Assembly (NCBI GenBank): GCA_029298735.1
Contig: JANSLP010000058.1
Coordinates: 83,535-147,534 of the forward strand
DNA from: Ophiostoma sp. CBS 140.51
Lineage: Eukaryota > Ascomycota > Sordariomycetes > Ophiostomatales > Ophiostomataceae
Length of the DNA stretch: 64,000 nt
Direction: 5' to 3'
A program made the position numbers and the translations under genes. Under the pieces are notes generated by a model. The model searched no databases. It saw only the letters and a program-made list of their open reading frames with translations, and was not told the origin of the DNA. This document shows, piece by piece, positions 61,952 to 64,000 of the stretch (positions are counted from its first letter, which is position 1; every line of letters begins with the position of its first letter).

Positions 61952-62876
61952 TCAACCACTGAAGGGAACAGCCCGCTTGGCCGACACGGCAGGTTCAAAA
62001 ATGGCCTTGGCCGACTTGCCAGACGCCGCGGTGGCCGAGCATGTCTTGGCACACCCGTCACAGCCCGAACCGGCCACCTTGGTCGTGCCACCGGCCATAA
62101 CGGCCGGGCCAGGCACCACGTACGAGGAGACCGCAGCATGAATGTTGATCAAAATACCAGGGTCGCGCGCCGTGTATGCGCCGGGGAACTTAACAAGGGG
62201 CAAACCTGCAGGCAAGGCCGTCGCCTTACCTCCGGACAGCGTCAGCTGGTAGCAGCTCATGTACAGCTGCGCACCGCCGCTCTGGCCGGCCGTATGTAGA
62301 GCAATCGCCTCGGCTCGCAGCAAATAATCTCCATCGGGAAGACTGTCAGGAATCTTGACATCCATCTTGCCACAGCACGTGTTCAAGTCCTTGGTGCCCC
62401 AGTTGTCATTGTCGCCTGCACCGCTCGATTTCCCGGACCAGCCGTCCTCGAAAATCTTGAACCACTGCGTACTGCCGTCAGCCGTCGAGGCATCCGCCAC
62501 TTTGGTCATGTACGCCAGGACAGGGCCATAGTGCGCGCCGCCAATGGCCTCGTTCTTGCAGTTGCGGTCGCCGGGCTGCTGGTGCATTTCAATGGTGACG
62601 GTCCCGCCGGCTTTGGCGGCGCACTTTCCCGCAACACCGGTACGGCCGCCGGCGTTGCACACAACGTCAGAGCCGCCGACAGCGGTGACGGGTGTGTTAC
62701 TCTTGGGGAGACGGACACAGGAGGTGCTGTAGGACAAGTTAGCGATATTAATTTTGATTGTTCGGGGAAGGGCGACGTATCATATCCTTGCCGTCGACCC
62801 AGAGCTGCTGGAAGAGGGCATGTCCGGCGACTTGTTGTGTGGCCAGAGCCACGGTGGCGAGGATGGCGGACTTCAT
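61952..62876 (-). CDS. AA9 lytic polysaccharide monooxygenase, first intron donor atypical
   Basis: Exon 1 runs from the ATG at 62876 (MKSAILATVALATQQVAG, then HALFQQLWVDGKDM); exon 2 is 62726-61952. The mature protein starts with His19, the Cu histidine-brace residue of AA9. Other AA9 marks are SCVRLPKSNTPVTAVGGSDVVCNA, GGAHYGPVLAYM (second Cu His), WFKIFEDGW, CCGKMDVKIPDSLPDGDYLLRAEAIALH and AQLYMSCYQLTLSGG (axial Tyr). These secreted enzymes oxidatively cleave cellulose or hemicellulose. The acceptor (CTAAC branch, CTACAG) is normal, but the only GT in the right place (GTCGCC at 62776) leaves the frame off by one. The donor may be non-canonical or the gene may carry a one-base indel. There is no C-terminal CBM1. 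It is convergent with the sugar transporter gene. Confidence 0.85.
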
Positions 62877-64000
62877 GATGTGTGTGGTGGTGTGAAGGAG
62901 GGTTGGGTGACGAAGAGAAGAGAGAAAAAGTCCAAGAAAGTCACAGAGAAGATGGTTAAAAGGCGAAAACAGCAGCCGCCAAGGTTATATGGGATACATG
63001 GTGCCGGTTGTGCTTTTTGGTGCGCCTTTATTTACCGCTATGTTTATCTATGGTAGACTTCGTGACCTGGGAAAAGGCACGGGAGAGTCGAAAGTTGTAT
63101 ATCACATAAATGAGCGGTGCATGCCGTTGTGGGGTGGAGTCTAGACATCCAATAAAGAGCGTAGAAAGCACAAGATATGAGCAAGTTGGCCAGTAGTTGT
63201 TGGATACCGAATTCGGCCTTCGGCATGTTGGTCGGCGCTATGCATATTTCTGCTCGGAAAGAAAACAAGCTTGTCTTTGAAAATAACTCTAAAGACTTTC
63301 AAAGTAGAATGTGACACTGGAGGAAGCGTTCTAGAACCATAGGTCGTCAACAAACCTGGGGTCCCCAGATTGTATCGTAAAACCAACCACGAGATCCTAC
63401 TTTTGCCACATGCATGCATTCTTTATGTCTGGGACCCCATGTTTCCCCATGTTTTTTTAGAGAGCAGGATGTCTTATTCTATGAAGTTAGATCCCAAAGG
63501 CAAAGACGTAGAATGAGGTTTTGTTTAGGCCTCCATCGAGAACATGTCCCGCCTCATTGTTTATGTGCCCCCGGTTAAAGTTATCTGCACTTAATAACGG
63601 CACCTTCCCTGTTTAGTGCGGTATTTCGAGTCTACGAACATTCTTCCCATTCTACCGGCAATGCCCTCCGCATCTTCTACCCGTGACAATAAATTAATAT
63701 GTTCTTCTCGTGGCATCTCCTCCGTACTCTATTTGAAATTTGCGATTTGTGGAGGTGCCATAGGAAGTCAATTGCTGTCTTGCCCGGCAATGGAGTCGAC
63801 TTTCCAGGTCTTCACTGCTTATGTAAACAAATCATCACTTTTGCAGTACCTCGCTTGACGTCAAACAGGCTGACACCGACACAAGTTTGGTATTGGATAT
63901 TTTTCTGGTAGTAGAATCATGTCAATTCGAGTGTATGATTTAAAATGATTTACAACAATCTTTACGAAAAGATGATTTTTTAATTCTGTTTTTTAAAGGG
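62877..64000. other. Intergenic to the end of the window, no gene seen
   Basis: About 1.1 kb upstream of the LPMO. A TATA-like segment (ttatatgg) lies about 110 bp upstream of its ATG. The remainder is AT-rich mixed sequence, with short frames only. Confidence 0.5.

Overview
The window looks like nuclear DNA of a filamentous ascomycete (Pezizomycotina, most likely a Sordariomycete; I cannot fix the genus). The evidence is short GT-AG introns (about 50-150 nt) with CTAAC/CTGAC branch sites, Zn2Cys6 regulators, an AA9 LPMO, QutD-type permeases, fungal-type ankyrin and HNH proteins, GC-rich coding sequence, and long intergenic tracts with CT-rich promoters. I see no complete transposon, CRISPR array, rRNA or viral sequence. 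There is one tRNA, Glu(CTC).

Layout. 0-8 kb is housekeeping: the 5' end of an Abp1-like actin-binding protein, a CYSTM micro-protein, the tRNA and a Grx3/4-type monothiol glutaredoxin. 8.4-16 kb holds a membrane-anchored multicopper oxidase, a small single-TM ORF of doubtful status, and a large Zn2Cys6 regulator whose zinc cluster is broken by 23 bp that do not look like a normal intron. 16.4-26 kb is a sugar locus: an RpiB-type isomerase divergent from a class II aldolase, then an alpha-glucoside permease, a Zn2Cys6 regulator and a GH13 alpha-glucosidase. Its promoters carry repeated CGG-N-CCG inverted sites, one inside a perfect 17-nt palindrome.

27.8-34 kb has an HNH-domain protein, an ankyrin protein and a Dcr2-like phosphatase, with a possible MITE at 31.5 kb. 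34.7-38.7 kb is a divergent pair: a quinate-permease-like sugar porter and a cyclase-family protein with a GC-AG intron. 39.5-43.8 kb holds three secreted proteins (an 8-Cys small protein, a CBM-like jelly-roll protein and an esterase) plus an unknown protein. 45-49.3 kb has a truncated fungal gene fragment, an APH-like phosphotransferase and a close QutD homologue. 51.3-54 kb is a five-exon fungal-N-domain/ankyrin gene. 54.7-57.6 kb is a divergent SDR and SMP-30 lactonase pair. 59.8-62.9 kb holds a hexose-type transporter and a convergent AA9 LPMO whose first intron lacks an in-frame GT donor.

Taken together the segment is rich in plant-sugar and plant-polymer use: LPMO, esterase, CBM-like protein, alpha-glucosidase, four sugar or quinate porters, and SDR, lactonase, aldolase and isomerase. 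All exon joins and functional calls come from reading the sequence; none was checked by database search or RNA data.
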